A stretch of DNA of 64,000 nucleotides from Paragonimus westermani (GCA_008508345.1 QNGE01000415.1:189694-253693), one strand, 5' to 3'. Numbered from the stretch's first letter, positions 24,437 to 37,905 are shown. A program made the numbers and translations. The notes: generated by a model not told the origin, from the letters alone.

Positions 24437-27400
24437 ACGTCTAACAGACGTAATGTGGTTGTGGTTTATTACAAAGAGCTGCTCAAGTTCCTTAGTATTT
24501 TTCAATACTAGACGAATAAGTCGGAGAAGTTTTATGTGCTCTTCAAAAACGAAAACTACACGCCATGTATCTTAAACTGACTGAGATTTATTTCTTATAG
24601 GGTCTTCGGTGTATCGAAACAATTAATAACAGTTCAAACGCAAATGTGGGGTGCTTTATAGTGCGAGTCTGTCCATTTGTGATATGCTTTTTGAATGAAT
24701 CTTCTTCCAGCAACCTCTGATATACCCGTTTATACTACAACAGGAGTCGTGGAGCTCGGATAAAAGTTATAGGGTGAGAGAAGATGAGGGGGTTCTGTAA
24801 ATCTAACTAGCGAAGACTCAGCAAAAGGGAAACCAGGTCCTAACTTGTAAAGCTTGTTTCAAGCGTTCTTAAACATGCGGCAGACAAGACTGCCTATGTA
24901 GTGTTCCAAACATATGCGTCAAATTTTTACCTGAATACCTTCTGTGGTTAAACTGCTACAGCATGGTTTCGTAGATTGTTACAGATTGGACACACAAACG
25001 TCAAAGAACCACTCTCCCCAATCAGGTGGCTTGGTTGGTGCTATAACTTTAAACAAGGATCTGGTTAAAAAATACTTCTTAAAAGCTGGTGAGGTTGATG
25101 GGGGATCCTATAAACAAAATTTAAGTCTTGCATGACATGTCAATGGTGAAATAAGAAGTGATCCACTTTAAATAGTCTATCTTGATAAAGCGGTGAACAC
25201 AATGTCATAACCCTATTTGAACCTCTGCGCTGTACCTGCTAAATACGAACAGCGCCGTTGATCAAATAAAGGTGGTTATCTGGGATATTTTGCTCAAGAT
25301 GAGCGCGCATCACTGAGTAGAATGTAATGGTGTAACAGCATGCGCGAAAAATTCCGGACAGCCTGAATGACCAACCCATTATTAATCAAACCCACCCTCT
25401 AAGTTATTAATGTGAGGGTGTGAAGCAGGATAAGACCGTTTGACACGATCGATTTTGGGTCTCGTTTGCTGAAGGCGTTATCAAGTAATTCACCACCATG
25501 AGATATTCACAATGGCAAGAATGATGAGGTGTATAAACTTACATTGTCATGTCGAATAAATCTTAGATGTTCACGGTTGAGCAATGTGAAACACACTAGT
25601 CACTAAAACTTTTCTGTGTTTACCATACTATCCACTGTAGACTAAATTTGAGTGCTGCCTACATACAATGCGAGCAGAAACGTGACAAACTATGGGATTT
25701 CAGGGAGGAATACAGTGAAAGCCGGAAGTCCCAATATGGAGCTCTGCGACGCCTCACTGATAGCAAAGTTCAGAACGGAATATGCACTGTTCACTTCAAG
25801 TTGGCAAGTCTAGAGTTGACAAGTAACGTGTTGGCACTAAAATCAATGCCACGTGAGCAGTGGTAAGGAACCAAGATGGTCGAGTTTTTGGAATAATTTA
25901 GAAAAAAAAGTGGTATTTTTCTCATCAACCACTTCAGTTTGTTCTGCCTGAGGAGTAGGTAAATCGACGGTTTTGAAATCCACAATGATTGCCAGACAGC
26001 AGTGCAAATCGAATTGAATGATCAGGCAATTAACCCTTATTCAAGCTCTATGAGTTTTAAAGCAATGGACAATAATGCGATCCCCCAGTTATAACCGGCT
26101 GGCTTATGGTCACATTTGAAAGTGAATAGCGTTGTTCTTATCTTTCTGGTTTTTGAATATTTTTCCTCCTGGTGGCCATTTTGCAAATTTCTTTTCTGCG
26201 TGAGAGAAATTGAGTTCAGGAACTGGAAAATTATTGTTAAAGTGCATTGAGAGTTCTTCAGAACCATGTGTGCTGCAAAAGCAAATGCTTCATGAGCATG
26301 CAAAGTGGCCGCACTGGGTGCAGATACTGGGTTTCTGGGGCTAATAGTAAACACATTCTAGCACATGTTACTGGGAACTTCGATAGCAGCCTTGTGTAGG
26401 ATTATCTTCTAGCCTGAAAAGCACGTGTGAGGAGTGGTTGGAAAGCACATATTGTTTCACGTTGAACTACACCTACGTTTGATAACAGCTTTTGTTTCCA
26501 GAGAGACCCTACAGCCATCCTATCTTGGAAGAATTTGTTTAAGACAGGCACCAAATATTTCCGCAGTCTATCAAGTAGTATTGTTTAATTTTTCCTGGGA
26601 ATGTGATAGCTGTGAGCATTTGTGAGTGATGATTAATTTTTGTTGGTCAAATTCCTTTACAGCGTTCTAGTAATTAGAATATCGCTTAACAGGTTTAATG
26701 GCTCATTTGACCTCAAATTGAACAGAAATCTAAGTTATGGGGCCATCGACTGGAGTTAACCGGATAGTGTGTTGTCCACTTTATATATTTTTTAATAAAG
26801 CGATTGTTGCTTGGATACGAATTAAACAGTACCCGATGTACAGTCTGTCAACGCAACCCAGCTGGTGCATGTTTACAACTGATTGTTTTAAAATAAGTAT
26901 TTTTTGTAGAACCAAAAATGGATTCCCCTTGAATTCTCTAGGCTGCCTATTTATTACGTAATAATCAACATACTTATCAGTGGCGTTCGCGATATACTAT
27001 TGATAATCAGTGAGTAAAAGATATCCCATGTAATCAGCTTAAGACAGTCGGTACAAAGCAACGCAGTCACTAACAAAGTTATGAGTAAAGTGGAACAGCT
27101 ACAACTGGAATTATCACTCAAATATGATGAATCTGCGGTCAGCCAAGTCAAATCAGACGTCGATTTTTAGGTCAGTACTCATCCTGTTTTCACTGGTTAG
27201 GATTTAATCGGACCTGAAGACTGTTTGAGAAAACTTCCGTCGCATGAACCTTCCAACACTTTCAAATGAGGAGGCATTTATAACCGATTCATAGAATTTC
27301 AGGCAGATGCAATGTAATTGAAGTGTGGAGTTGGCTATCGCCGAAAGCCAATCCCATCTGTAAGAAACCTTTATGAGTAGGCTTGCATATGACACCGTTA

Positions 27401-28050
27401 ATTGAATGACCATTGACCAACGAGGCTGCCGGAGGCTGGTGGGTCATACCAGCTGAATAAATGAATGAATGGTTACAACGTACAACGTACCATATGGTTT
27501 TAGAGTGGAGTGTAACCAGCTGGCTATGTACTACAGACATCTTGACATAGGTGTCGACACAAAGAGCCATAATACCGCCAACGTTGACGGCCATGTGGGA
27601 AGAACGGTTATAGATTCACAGGTCTTAGAGTTGATGCAATAGAGTGGAAACTTCTTGCAGTTTCTTTCCTGTATCTATGCTGGAAGGATAAAATTATGTC
27701 GGACGGCTCATGGACGTAAAAGCAAAGCTGAAATGAATAAAGCCAAGATTGAATGGGCTGATCCCGTAGTCATATCAACCAACCAACATTGGGACAAACT
27801 GGAAAAAACTCGTCATCACCTATGCGCGTGCGACGACCTGTGGGAGTGAGCTAGGGGTGAAGCTAAGACGTTTGCAATCCAAATCGTCATTCACATATGG
27901 GCCAATCGAGTAGAGCCTCAAAACTGACAACAAATTCAGACTTGACTTAATGTTTGGCAGAGCTTTTGAATACTGACGGACAACAAATCTGAAGAAGAAA
28001 ACACAAACAGTGACCCTTAGACGACCTAACTTGTTCAGACGCAGATGGAG
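24437..28050. other. No recognisable gene
   Basis: Several open frames of 60-105 codons, among them 25648-25866 (+) and 27594-27289 (-), without recognised motifs or good splice sites. Confidence 0.45.
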
Positions 28051-28132
28051 GTGGCCCGAAGTGCGAAGTATTTTGTATGTGGATATTGTGTCTCACACAC
28101 TATCTGTAACTCATCAAGAATTAGCTAAGTTC
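28051..28132 (+). repeat. Left direct repeat around the LINE fragment
   Basis: Begins GTGGCCCGAAGTGCGAAGTA and ends near TCATCAAGAATTAGCTAAGT. It matches 28734-28818 along its whole length with scattered changes. Confidence 0.85.
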
Positions 28133-28394
28133 TGTCCCGAAACGGTTGCGCAATTATTACTGTGAGCTCAAGTGATTGATTGGCTGAGAATACTGACCTG
28201 GCACACATGATGTGGTTTATACAACAGAACTACCCCTTTTAATTTTTCTTCTGGTAGGGTTAATGGTTTAAACTGTCAGCAGTGTGCGGATGGGACAGAA
28301 ACAAGTCAAAAATCCGTTTTCAATTGAGATGAATAGTATTATTTGTTAGTGCTTAGAAAAAAAAGAACACTACCCGTAGAGAGTGTCAGTCAAA

Positions 28395-28688
28395 AAGCTT
28401 ACACTACAGGTTATCGCCGCATCAGAGGCGATTTGATCCTTGCGTACAACATATCACACACACCGAACCCGTTCCAAAATCTGTTTGTCCGGCGAGAACC
28501 GCGAATTAGCAGAATTCACGATTATTTGCAGGTTATCCCCTACTTACGTGCCTATCGAGCACAATCTACAGACTCTCAACCAACCCAACCTTGGCCACAA
28601 GATTGGACAATGTGAACAAACCTTAACTGTGAAACAATTCTTTCCGCGGAGGAGCCCGCCTATTGCAGAAGCCAACTTCAGCGATTGA
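28395..28688 (+). pseudogene. LINE reverse transcriptase C-terminal fragment (CR1-like)
   Basis: The frame contains YRRIRGDLILAYNISHTPN followed by FQNLFVRREPR. It resembles the conserved block after the RT domain in CR1/jockey-type non-LTR elements (RRLRGDLI-type motif, then a short Arg-rich stretch). A second frame then continues with LTVKQFFPRR, where these proteins normally read RxxFFSxR, so there is a frameshift near 28.6 kb. The rest of ORF2 is absent. It is flanked by direct repeats of about 85 bp. Confidence 0.7.
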
Positions 28689-28733
28689 TTTCTTGAGATT
28701 TTTCCCCTTATTTAGTGCCAGATGTGCTAGTGG

Positions 28734-28818
28734 GTGGCCCGAAGTGTGAAGTACTCTGTATGTGAATATTGACTCTCTCAAAGTGTCTGTAACTCATCAA
28801 GACTTAGCATAGTTCTGC
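28734..28818 (+). repeat. Right direct repeat around the LINE fragment
   Basis: Begins GTGGCCCGAAGTGTGAAGTA and ends near TCATCAAGACTTAGCATAGT. It is the second copy of the repeat at 28051, in the same orientation. Confidence 0.85.
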
Positions 28819-29239
28819 TACTATCACTGGTCGCCAGATTTTTTCCGAGCTTCGGTTATTCTAATGACCTTTCTCCAAACACTTTCATTAATTAACAGAT
28901 CTTTTCTCAGATGAACATAACAGGCCTTTGTGTTTGCTGCCAGGTGTGGGCAGATTGCGGCTAACATGGACAAAATTGATGGAGGAACAGTTGGAGTAAA
29001 ACGTCTCTCAAACTCTTCTTAAGATGTTCAAGGTCACCCGCCCCCTTTCAGCCGTGGTCGCAGAGTTGTAGGCAAACTCAAGTTATCTGCCTCTAGAGTA
29101 ACCAGTTATTGTTCGCGCACTTCTACGAGCAGGTATTTGTCGCCAACGTAGTATCCAGCACGATTTTGATGGTGAATGTACATGGCTGCATCTGCTGACA
29201 GCGAACAGCAAGTTCCTTTCTATAGATTACCGGTTCAGA

Positions 29240-29640
29240 TTACAGTTCAAATCGTCCTGAAAGGTTACTACATCTTCCGGGCACTCTAGAACTTGTCAGG
29301 GTTTTGTGGCATCGGCGCAGAGTAACATCGGTGATTTGCCTGTGTCGTGTAGGCCAAGAACGGAAAAGAATGAACAACGCGGTTTCCAAAGTGGATTCTT
29401 GTGAAACATCGCTGTTGTCAAGGTACCGCCCTGGTAATTGTCTATGCAGTTCAACGCCAAACTGACTTTCAGTCAGGTAATCCTGAGGCTGCATGAGTGA
29501 GCGTTCAATCAGACCATAATTGTGGAGGCTGCCTAGTAGGACTAAGTGATCGTCCCTATCGAGGTTTTGGGAAATTCAGAACTGATCATATCAATGGCCA
29601 ATTCTGCGTTGATATCCATCGTCTGAATTTCGCGAGCAGT
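29240..29640 (-). other. Degenerate coding-like block, unidentified
   Basis: The minus strand carries an open frame at 29494-29240 whose upstream extension continues in another frame (AREIQTMDINAELAIDMISS near 29.6 kb). This suggests a frameshifted old coding sequence, perhaps retroelement-derived. No diagnostic motif is visible. Confidence 0.25.
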
Positions 29641-31004
29641 CAGCAGTTTCGTGACACATGAGTCGTGCTGCTCCTAGGTGATATGCTCAAGGGCCTAAAT
29701 CTTGGCCATAGGTGCTTTATCTAGTGAAGTCATTGGTAGTTTAGAGATTACTGGAGCAGTGCTACGGGTCGATAGTTTGCTGAATCTTCCCGTGATCATC
29801 TTTTTGGCACAAATATAATTATAATTTGTTTGCTGGTCTTCCATATACGATTGGCAGGGACGACTAACATTTATAATGAATTTGTAGCGGTTCTCCTAGT
29901 TTGAGGGCACAGCGTTTCAGGATGACAGTCTTCCGAAACTGGACGCAGTAAATTGTCAACCAGCAGGTTTTTCAATTAGATTTTGACTTGCGATATTGGT
30001 ATTAAGGGTGCTGTGTTAGATTGCTCTGTGTACGTGCAAAATTCACCTGTGTTTCGCAGTCTCGCATATCTGCACACTGCTCACCTATAATGCTGTCAGG
30101 GAGCAAACCTGTACTTGCATAGTCAGCAAGACATAAGTTTGTTAAATGTCATTCTTACTCTTTATGTGTGCTGTGACTTCGTTGTGAGTAGGCTTTAAAC
30201 TGACTTTCAGTCTTTGAACAAGAACGTGCCGATAGCTAAACAGATTATCTTGCGGTAACCGTGGTGTGATTGCTACAAATAACGTTTGTTCTACGCCCCA
30301 GCTTAGTCTGTTCTAGTTAGTCGTCTTCCAAAAGAAAAGTTTTGATGTACTCGGACTTTTGGCTCTGGTTTTTAGACTTCTGGATTCTTCCTAGGTCGGA
30401 GACATAATGCTCGAACATTTCTGTTTACAACCTCAAAACATACTCTGTGAGTGATCTACCAGTGTTCATTTTCAACTATTTGACATGATTAAACTGAGTA
30501 GTTCAAATTTGTTTCATTATGTACTTACACATGTGAAACTCTTCCTGTGATAAGACCTGATAACCATATTTTTTCAATTCTGTGGTCAGCCTCTTGTTAG
30601 ATTAGGCTGTCAATCAGTGGCAAGATTTAGTTTTAATCGCTGCAACACCTGATACCTTCATTTTCAGACCCGTACTTGACTGGTCCCCTAATCTTTACGG
30701 TGTTTGTCAAATGGGCATCTTTTAGTTGTAGCAAAAATCTAAAACCATGACTGTGTGCACCACTGTTCTTAAAGAACTTGTTTTCCTTGCTTCTGACCGT
30801 ATATCTGCCACGATCCCAGAACGTATTCCAGATATATAGAGGTTGATCAGCAGCTAATTTCATAAAGTTTATTTTACTCTTCTCACCACAGTGTTGACTC
30901 AACATTTGCTCACTGTGTTACTGCTGAATACTATGTGCAATCGCCATGCCTACTGATTATCCACCAATTTAAAGCGTATAATACAAACTTTTGTTAAAAG
31001 TTGT
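29641..31004. other. No recognisable gene
   Basis: The only notable item is an ATG-initiated 90-codon minus frame at 30905-30633, protein-like but unidentified. Confidence 0.4.
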
Positions 31005-31120
31005 GATCTCCTAGCTCAGCTGGCTGGGCGCTTGTCACATTTGGGCATGGGGCTTCTGTCCCTGGTTCAAATCCGACAGAAGCCCAGATTTTTCGCTGTT
31101 GGATCCCGTCTGAATTTAGC
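31005..31120 (+). mobile_element. SINE-B, tRNA-derived
   Basis: An A-box-like TAGCTCAGCTGGCTGGGCG and an exact B box GGTTCAAATCC at 31064-31074, followed by the family body (GAAGCCCAGATTTTTCGC, GTTGGATCCCGTC). The same body follows the B box at 38.79, 42.05 and 48.92 kb. Confidence 0.8.
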
Positions 31121-31477
31121 TGTATTCTTAAGTTTATCAGTGTACTGAATCCCACATATAGGACTTCTGAACGTTCCTCAAGTTTTGAAAATATACTTTT
31201 ACTCATTTTTCCGATAAATCACACTCATTCACCCAATGTCAAACGAATTATACTTTAAAAGTATTCAACTAGTCTACTCAGAATCAAACAACATTAAGAA
31301 CCGTAGCAGGTTGCGTAGAAGCTGAGTAGCGAATAGAATCCATTCTGTACCCTTTGTAATTAAATCATCTCAATTAGTGAAACTCTGCTCTATTGTGAGC
31401 AGTTGTATAGGATTCAAATTAAAATAAAAGTGGAACATAATTTCCAAATAGGATTTAAAACATTGGGTTCTTTTCAG

Positions 31478-31700
31478 CCACCTACTTAGGATGGCTGTGA
31501 TGCACAAATTACGTAATTCGAGCTTTCCGATCACTCTTTGTCAAAAATTAGATATAACCAACGAACAGTGCGCCTTCTCCGACGGATTTCAACTTATGTA
31601 TCAAACATTAGCAGAAATTTCCTATCACCGGATAGAAAGTGTACCTTACCCTCCATTTATGGTTTCTAAGACTGATGATGTTACGGTGGTTTCACTATAG
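31478..31700 (+). CDS. Weak candidate small coding exon
   Basis: A strong acceptor (GGGTTCTTTTCAG) is followed 13 bases later by an ATG at 31491 that opens 69 codons. The predicted peptide is not hydrophobic and no family is recognised. It lies 2.3 kb upstream of the transmembrane collagen exon 1 but cannot be joined to it in frame, because that exon carries an in-frame stop before its ATG. It may be a 5' exon, a short separate ORF, or chance. Confidence 0.2.
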
Positions 31701-34048
31701 GTGGGGTCGTGAACACTGCGATCAACGCAACAAATGTGCAACTCAAACACTGGTCAATAAAATGGTTTTTATTTTGCATTTGGTGGCTGTTACTTGCCAG
31801 TGACAAATGATCGTGTTACGATCAGTTGCGTATTGTTATCTGAGACCAAACGTATCCCGTCAACCTGCAGTTTGCACAGACAGTGGACTGATTCATGGAT
31901 TTAACTGGATATTTTCTAGTGGTACAAAACTGTGGCACATCTGATATAGTGACAAGCCACAGAGTTGCTGAAAAGTCAACTGGGGCGGTTAATCTGCTTT
32001 CATTTTCTGTACCTAAATTTATGTGATGACACATAACACTATCTTGACTTCATTGATTGGCGGATTTCGAACGATAGGCTGAGACAGAACAGGTAAATCA
32101 TAGTAACCATTAATGTGGTTCGTCATCGAAACGCAAGTGTCAGGTTTTCAATCCAGCCTTTCCTTTGTTAGTAATTCCCAAATGACCTAGTGAACAGCAA
32201 AGTCAACGGGGATCCTGGGTACTGGACTGAAGTTGCGAATTTACCAAGCTACCAGGGTGGCTCCTTTGACGCTGGACAGAACATTTGCTACATCAGGGTA
32301 TGCGGCTCCTGAAAGTAGTAAGAATTCAGCTAAAATTCAGATCATCTATATGAGTCTAGTAATGATGGTATATGTGTTTAACTAATCACCAATGAAGGAA
32401 TTTTTAACAAATTCACCTTCATATTGTAACCATCATAAGTAAAACTAGGAGATACGAAACGTATACAAATGAAAAGCATGATAAGTCGATGTGTCCCCAG
32501 AATTCGGCGATGAATGATGGTAGATACTCCCACATGACCAGTTTTGGTATCACTTTTGCGGTTTAACCTTTTCTTAAATGATTCCTAATGCATATGATAC
32601 CGGCGGTTCAATAAATGGATCGTATGGTACTAGCTTTTTTCTTGTTTGAGTGGTTTTTTTATAATGACAGGTCAAGGTGACCCAGCAATGACCGCAGATG
32701 TCATCTTGCTAGAGGTGATACTCTACTGGTGGCCACCGTACGTAACATCTCAGTAACGGCACTTTGAGATGCAGTTGGTATCCGCCGTCAAGTTCCGTTT
32801 TGTTGACCGTGGCTGTCAGGAAGTTTTACTGATCTTAGGTGCCTCGGAAAAAGCTAAAAGCAGCGTTCAGAGTTAGTAATATTTTGCGCAAGTCCCGGGA
32901 CTCGATTATGCAATATTTTGTGGGGTAAATTCTTCCAAACAAGTTAATGGTTATCAGACTATTTCTGAAGGACAAGAAATTTTGCGCCACTGCGCGTTAT
33001 GATATTTAATTGTAACGTTTCCTGGGAAAGACCAGTCTGTGCTTGATAAATATGGAAGCTGTTGATTAATATAATGTTACCAAAGTATCTTCTGTGTCGA
33101 CTGTCGTCCTAACCTTCGATTCGTTTCCAAGTGACTCACTGTTTAATAACGTATTGCCAGCCTGGATTCATGTAAATTAGTAGCGAAGATAGACGCAAAG
33201 TGTATGGATACTTCCGTGTCGGGATAAAAATATTAATTTGCTACGATCAAAATGTCATTTTTCTTTTGTATTATTCGGGTTTCACTCTAGAAATCGACCT
33301 CAATATACAAGAACTGAATATGACAAACCTATAAAGGGTTGATTCTTGATTATCCACCAAAACAACCTTTATTCCGCGACTGGGAGAAAAGCGGGACCTA
33401 GAAAATCCCCTGATATGTTTTAACGTGAAGTTGTTTGCACTCATACAACATATAAGGCCATAAGTAGGCTAGATACTCCCTGGTTACCGAAACGGGAAAT
33501 ATCGAAAACCCTGGCAAAACTCTTCACCGTGTTGCTGGTCGGTGGACGTCCTTACCACTGAAAGGCTACGAGCTAGCTATTTTATGAAACATCACTGAAA
33601 ACCGAAAGTCGACGGTCTTCTTCACGAGTATGCGTTTGCTAGTCGTTTGTAAACAGCTGCAAACAAATTACAAATGAATCCGCCTACTTACAAAATTGAA
33701 ATGAATGATTCAGTTTTCAACTCTTCTCTAGATATACGTGTAATGAAGGTACAATTTTGGAGACACTTTTGATGAACGGTTGTCACCATTAACTTGAAAT
33801 ACCCTTGAGGCCCAGGCCCGGATTAAGATCAGTGCAGCTGAAACTGTATGGGGTTACTTTCGGCCCTGCCTTAGCGTGAGTATCAAGAACAACCTGAGTA
33901 ACCCCTCTGACAAGTATCAAAACGGTTTCATCCCTCACGTGATTTATATCTTCATTCAGCGTAACCCAGTTATCCTACCCAACCCGACATAACTTACGCA
34001 CAGCCTTCTGCCCTGTTCATTCGTTAAAGACCATAATACATTTTTCAG
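31701..34048. other. Upstream region of the transmembrane collagen gene
   Basis: Non-coding sequence before exon 1. No TATA box, initiator or promoter could be assigned, because the true first exon is not known. The stretch ends in the TTTTTCAG acceptor at 34041-34048. Confidence 0.4.
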
Positions 34049-34740
34049 CTACTAACTGGACACTTTTCCAATAAACCGTGCTAAGAAGCATATTCAACCG
34101 CGAACGTGTGGATCAACTGGAAATGCACGGTACCGGTCCTCATTTGACTATATCATTTACCACAGAAGAATTTCCACCCACTTCCACGGATAACTTACAC
34201 ATTCAGAACCCCATCTTCTGCCCTGATCTAAACGTGAATAAAATAGAAGCTGCAGGCAAGATCATCATGCTCTCAAACGGCAACATTCTTTATGATTCGG
34301 TTTTAGATAGATATAATGGTTTGGAATTGACAAACAACCAGTCCAAACTACACTATCCGACGCAAAATATTGTGCAACAGCCACTACGATTGCATCACGA
34401 GTCGCCGCATCAACTTATAAGCCAGACGCCGTTAAACACAATGCAGTTTGTACCAACTCAGCAGCAACAACAACAAAAGTCCGACTTACCAGTTCAAACC
34501 GCCAAATCGCCATTTAGCTGCGGCTGTTGGACGGCCATAAATCTGGCACTGGCATTTGCCCTTGTTGGTCTCGTTGTTGGTTTGTACGTACGTAACAGGA
34601 CACTGGAGATTCGATTAGTATCTATAGAACACCTAGTTGGTATCAGAGTCCAAGAGAAGGTCCAAGCAAATGAAGCTATGAAAACGATAAGTGAATCTAC
34701 CGGATCCCGAGAAATTACAAACAAATGGCCATCATTGAAT
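34049..34740 (+). CDS. Transmembrane collagen gene, exon 1 (N-terminal region and TM helix)
   Basis: First coding exon of a predicted type II membrane protein with a collagen ectodomain. The exon probably starts after a good 3' splice site (TTTTTCAG, AG at 34047-34048). The first ATG in it is at 34123, with G at -3. The reading frame carries an in-frame TAA at 34072, so upstream exons can only be 5' UTR. From this ATG the exon gives 206 residues. Residues 1-136 have no signal peptide and are rich in Asn, Gln and Ser, with a six-Gln run at 113-118. A CGC motif at 133-135, a candidate S-acylation site, precedes one hydrophobic helix at about 137-156 (INLALAFALVGLVVGLYV). A charged stalk at about 157-200 follows. 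The exon ends in phase 0 at a GTAAGC donor. Flanking charge is similar on both sides of the helix, so topology is inferred from the collagen part, which must be extracellular. Confidence 0.85.
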
Positions 34741-36253
34741 GTAAGCAAATATTTTTAAAATGGCTTTCCACTGCTTGCCAGATAGATTGAGCATAAGCAA
34801 ACACTCGGCTAATCACTTCTTGTGTTCTGACATTAAGTAATATTAGGAGTACTCTCAGCTTCTAACATTTCAGAGTACGCATATAATACCCAGTTATTTT
34901 CATATTCATTGTAGTGTGATAACCACAAACAATATTGTTTCATTGAGAGGCCAATGGCCGGTTATCATGGTGATCAGTTTAATTGGCATAAATCTATTAT
35001 GTTAGCAGTATGGTAATTTCCATACAGTTTCTAAAGTTAACATTCCAACTGTAGTTTGTGTCAGATGGTCATACAGGGAGAAAAATGTAGACCGTCACAC
35101 CCAGTGCCAACAAATCAGCGTTCCAGTTAGATGATAAGATTGAATATATAATATAGTGTACAGCGCTTGTGTACCATTAATGAGATTTACATCTAGTTAG
35201 TTTTGTTGGAAGTGACCAGTGGTTATCACTGAACGAATAACCTGCCAGGTTGAATGTCTGCAATGGGTTGCAGCAGTCACCATCTTCTGAACAAAAGAGT
35301 TTTGCATTTTGGCGATTAAGTGACCTATCAAAAACCTGGCCCATCAACTACCACTTACGTCACCACTAAAATGGGTAAGAAACACATCATTCAACGCAGC
35401 AAACTGCAGCTTTCCATAGTAGCAACAAATTCCACTGACAACTATTTCCCTGATACCAGCTGCTTGGTATGATAGCACGAGATATTGTGTTTAAATCGTT
35501 TAGGTTTCATCACAAGCTATTGGTACATAATCAATATTCACAACACAGTATAAGTAGCCACAAAGCAAATTTCATTAGAACCAGTGAACAACCAGCTGAA
35601 CACTGCTGCCTTTTCTCGGGAATGATTAAGCCTACACTTTGGCTGTAACTAACAGTCAATTGCATATTTACTGTTTGAACAGACAGCATCCCTAATTTTC
35701 ACCCATATCTGTAGACTTCAGCGGTACATAGTTTTGCTCAATTGAGGTTTTCCAGCCTACGATAGATGTAAATTCCTGGTAGCAGCTACCGGTTTACTTT
35801 AAACAAACTAAGCTGACAATAAATTACATTCTTAATTTAATGTGCTGAGCCCTTATGTCTATCAATTAATAAATTTCCACTTTTGTTGATGTATGCTAAA
35901 TAAGTCACATATCTCCTATATGGGTTATTTTCTAATGCTTAGAACGGTCAAGGCTCATGTTTCTACACAGTCTAGTGTGATGTGTTGTTATATTCATAAC
36001 TCAAAGATCACGGATACTCCGTTCTTCATGCATAAGACCGTGGATTTATCTACAAAGAAAACAGAACTAATAACCAACCGGTTCCTCTGAGAATCCTTCT
36101 CATTATTTCTCCGGTAGGAACATTACGAAACTTGTTTAAGTGCAATCAGTAAATAATTTCAAAAATACTGTGTACCATTCAATGAAACTATTTTGAAAAC
36201 GTATTGTTTACATTTATTAGTACAAGTAAATGCCTTCGAATTTCACTTTTTAG
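34741..36253 (+). other. Intron 1 of the transmembrane collagen gene
   Basis: About 1.5 kb between a GTAAGC donor and a TTTTTAG acceptor. The sequence is AT-rich and non-coding. I see no repeat copy or convincing open frame in it. Confidence 0.75.
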
Positions 36254-36338
36254 GTTGAATCGTTCAAACAAGTGTGTCGCAGTTTCTCCATCGATTGCAA
36301 CGAGATGAAATTTTACGAGGGTAAACCAGGCAATCCAG
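36254..36338 (+). CDS. Transmembrane collagen gene, exon 2 (Cys pair and start of triple helix)
   Basis: This 85-bp exon has a TTTTTAG acceptor and starts in phase 0, matching exon 1. It encodes residues 207-234 plus the first base of a Gly codon. Two cysteines (C214 and C221, spaced C-x6-C) sit just before the first Gly-X-Y triplets (GKP GNP). That is the usual place for interchain disulfides or a short stalk that registers three chains. The donor is G|GTTAGC, phase 1. The phase continuity and the immediate switch to Gly-X-Y support the exon strongly. The following intron is very long, about 11.4 kb. Confidence 0.85.
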
Positions 36339-37794
36339 GTTAGCGCATGTTGACAGGCTGTCTAGGTGACATATCTGGACTCCATAGGTATGGACTATCG
36401 TGAAATGAAATGGAACTTGAATTAATTTTAGAATGAGTTTGTATGTTACCATCCTAAATCTGTGTGGTTCAGTTCATAATGTAAACAGGTTAGTCAAAAA
36501 CTAAATTCCACGGAATCAAAGCTACTTGCCAAGTTTATCACACTACATCGGGTGGATTAATTGCACAACGTGGTCGTTTACCAGTGAAATATGGGGAGCT
36601 TTAGTCAATTTTGCGATTAATAAAAATGCCTTATTCATGGTCATTGAGAGGTGGTTAGGCAACGATATCAGCTACAAACTACGTAGGTTTAACGGGTTCT
36701 GTTAGGAACTATTAGTAGATTTTAGTTGTTTAGTTGGAGCTTCGGGTCGTTGAAATCAGCGTTTATACCTAAACCAGACGTGACAACACAAAATAGCAGA
36801 TAGCTCATCTTCGTCAACTTTGTTTCCTCCCCTACTAGTCGTGGGTTTCTTTCAAACATGTTCTTCCCTTTAAATTACTTCTCAACACAATTTCATATTA
36901 GTGCAGTCCCCAACCACGGGGCAATCTAATCGAGCTCACGGTTCATGTATACGTGTATACAAAAAAACTGAGTTCATATTGAAATGTACGGTTTGAACAA
37001 ATAACTTGTCTTTGACGTTCGGCAGTCAGCTTTATGCATTTGATTCACACATCTCAGTTCAGCTAAGAAACTCATGTCACTATTGAAGATGAGCCTCATA
37101 CATCCGTGATTCACTGAAAGTTTCGTAGTAATTTCCATGACTCACTTGGGATAGTCCACAGTTACCAATAACTTGTGAATGTTTATTCACTTTCACTTGA
37201 CTACAATATTAGAACGGTATTCGCGATGTTTCAAAACTCTCTCATTGAAGTTACTTGGTGCAAGTAACTATTTTCAATCCGACCTATAATAAAATTGGAG
37301 TAAAACAACGTGTCTAATTGACCGATTATTTGGTAACCCCAATTACCGCTGAATAACAATTTGTCTGCTTGGTAAATCATGACAAGCTGAATTTCTGCTG
37401 ATCACAATTCCTTTATTGCAGAGCCTCCAAAATTACTCTTGCAACTGACTCCCAACTAGTATTCACTGGAATAATTTCGCCCTTTTCTGAAACATTTCTC
37501 TGTTTGTGCAGTGTACCCACAAAGGATGTAATAGAGTAGACGAAATTTGTCCAGATTGATATAAGAATCAAATCAGATAAGTTTCTGCTTTGCAATTGAG
37601 AAAAAAATTGACATTCGAAATCTCACGCTGTCCACGCGGGTAGCATAAATGAACACACTCAGTAGTATACTAATGTAAGAGTTCTCTGTATCTAACAAAG
37701 TTGCATCGTAATATGCTCAGTCGAAACTGACCAAGGAATGCACAACCTGAGTATAAGAAAACTCGCTTTTGTAAAAATGCTTCGGTTAAAGAAT

Positions 37795-37905
37795 CACTAC
37801 TAAATTTCCTAGCTCCGGACGTAGCTCCGTAAATTAGCTGGTACAGCAAGTGCTCCATTTGAGCGCGCTGTTTTTCTGTCGATGGTTGAAGTTCGGTCGA
37901 AAACT
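37795..37905 (+). mobile_element. SINE-B, diverged copy
   Basis: AGCTCCGGACGTAGCTCCGT and AGCTGGTACAGCAAGTGCTC align with the head of the 38.7 kb copy. The B box is altered to GGTTGAAGTTCGG. Confidence 0.65.

Noticed and set aside
34494..34748. Minus-strand open frame opposite exon 1
   Set aside because: It mirrors the well-supported coding frame of the transmembrane collagen exon and has no features of its own.
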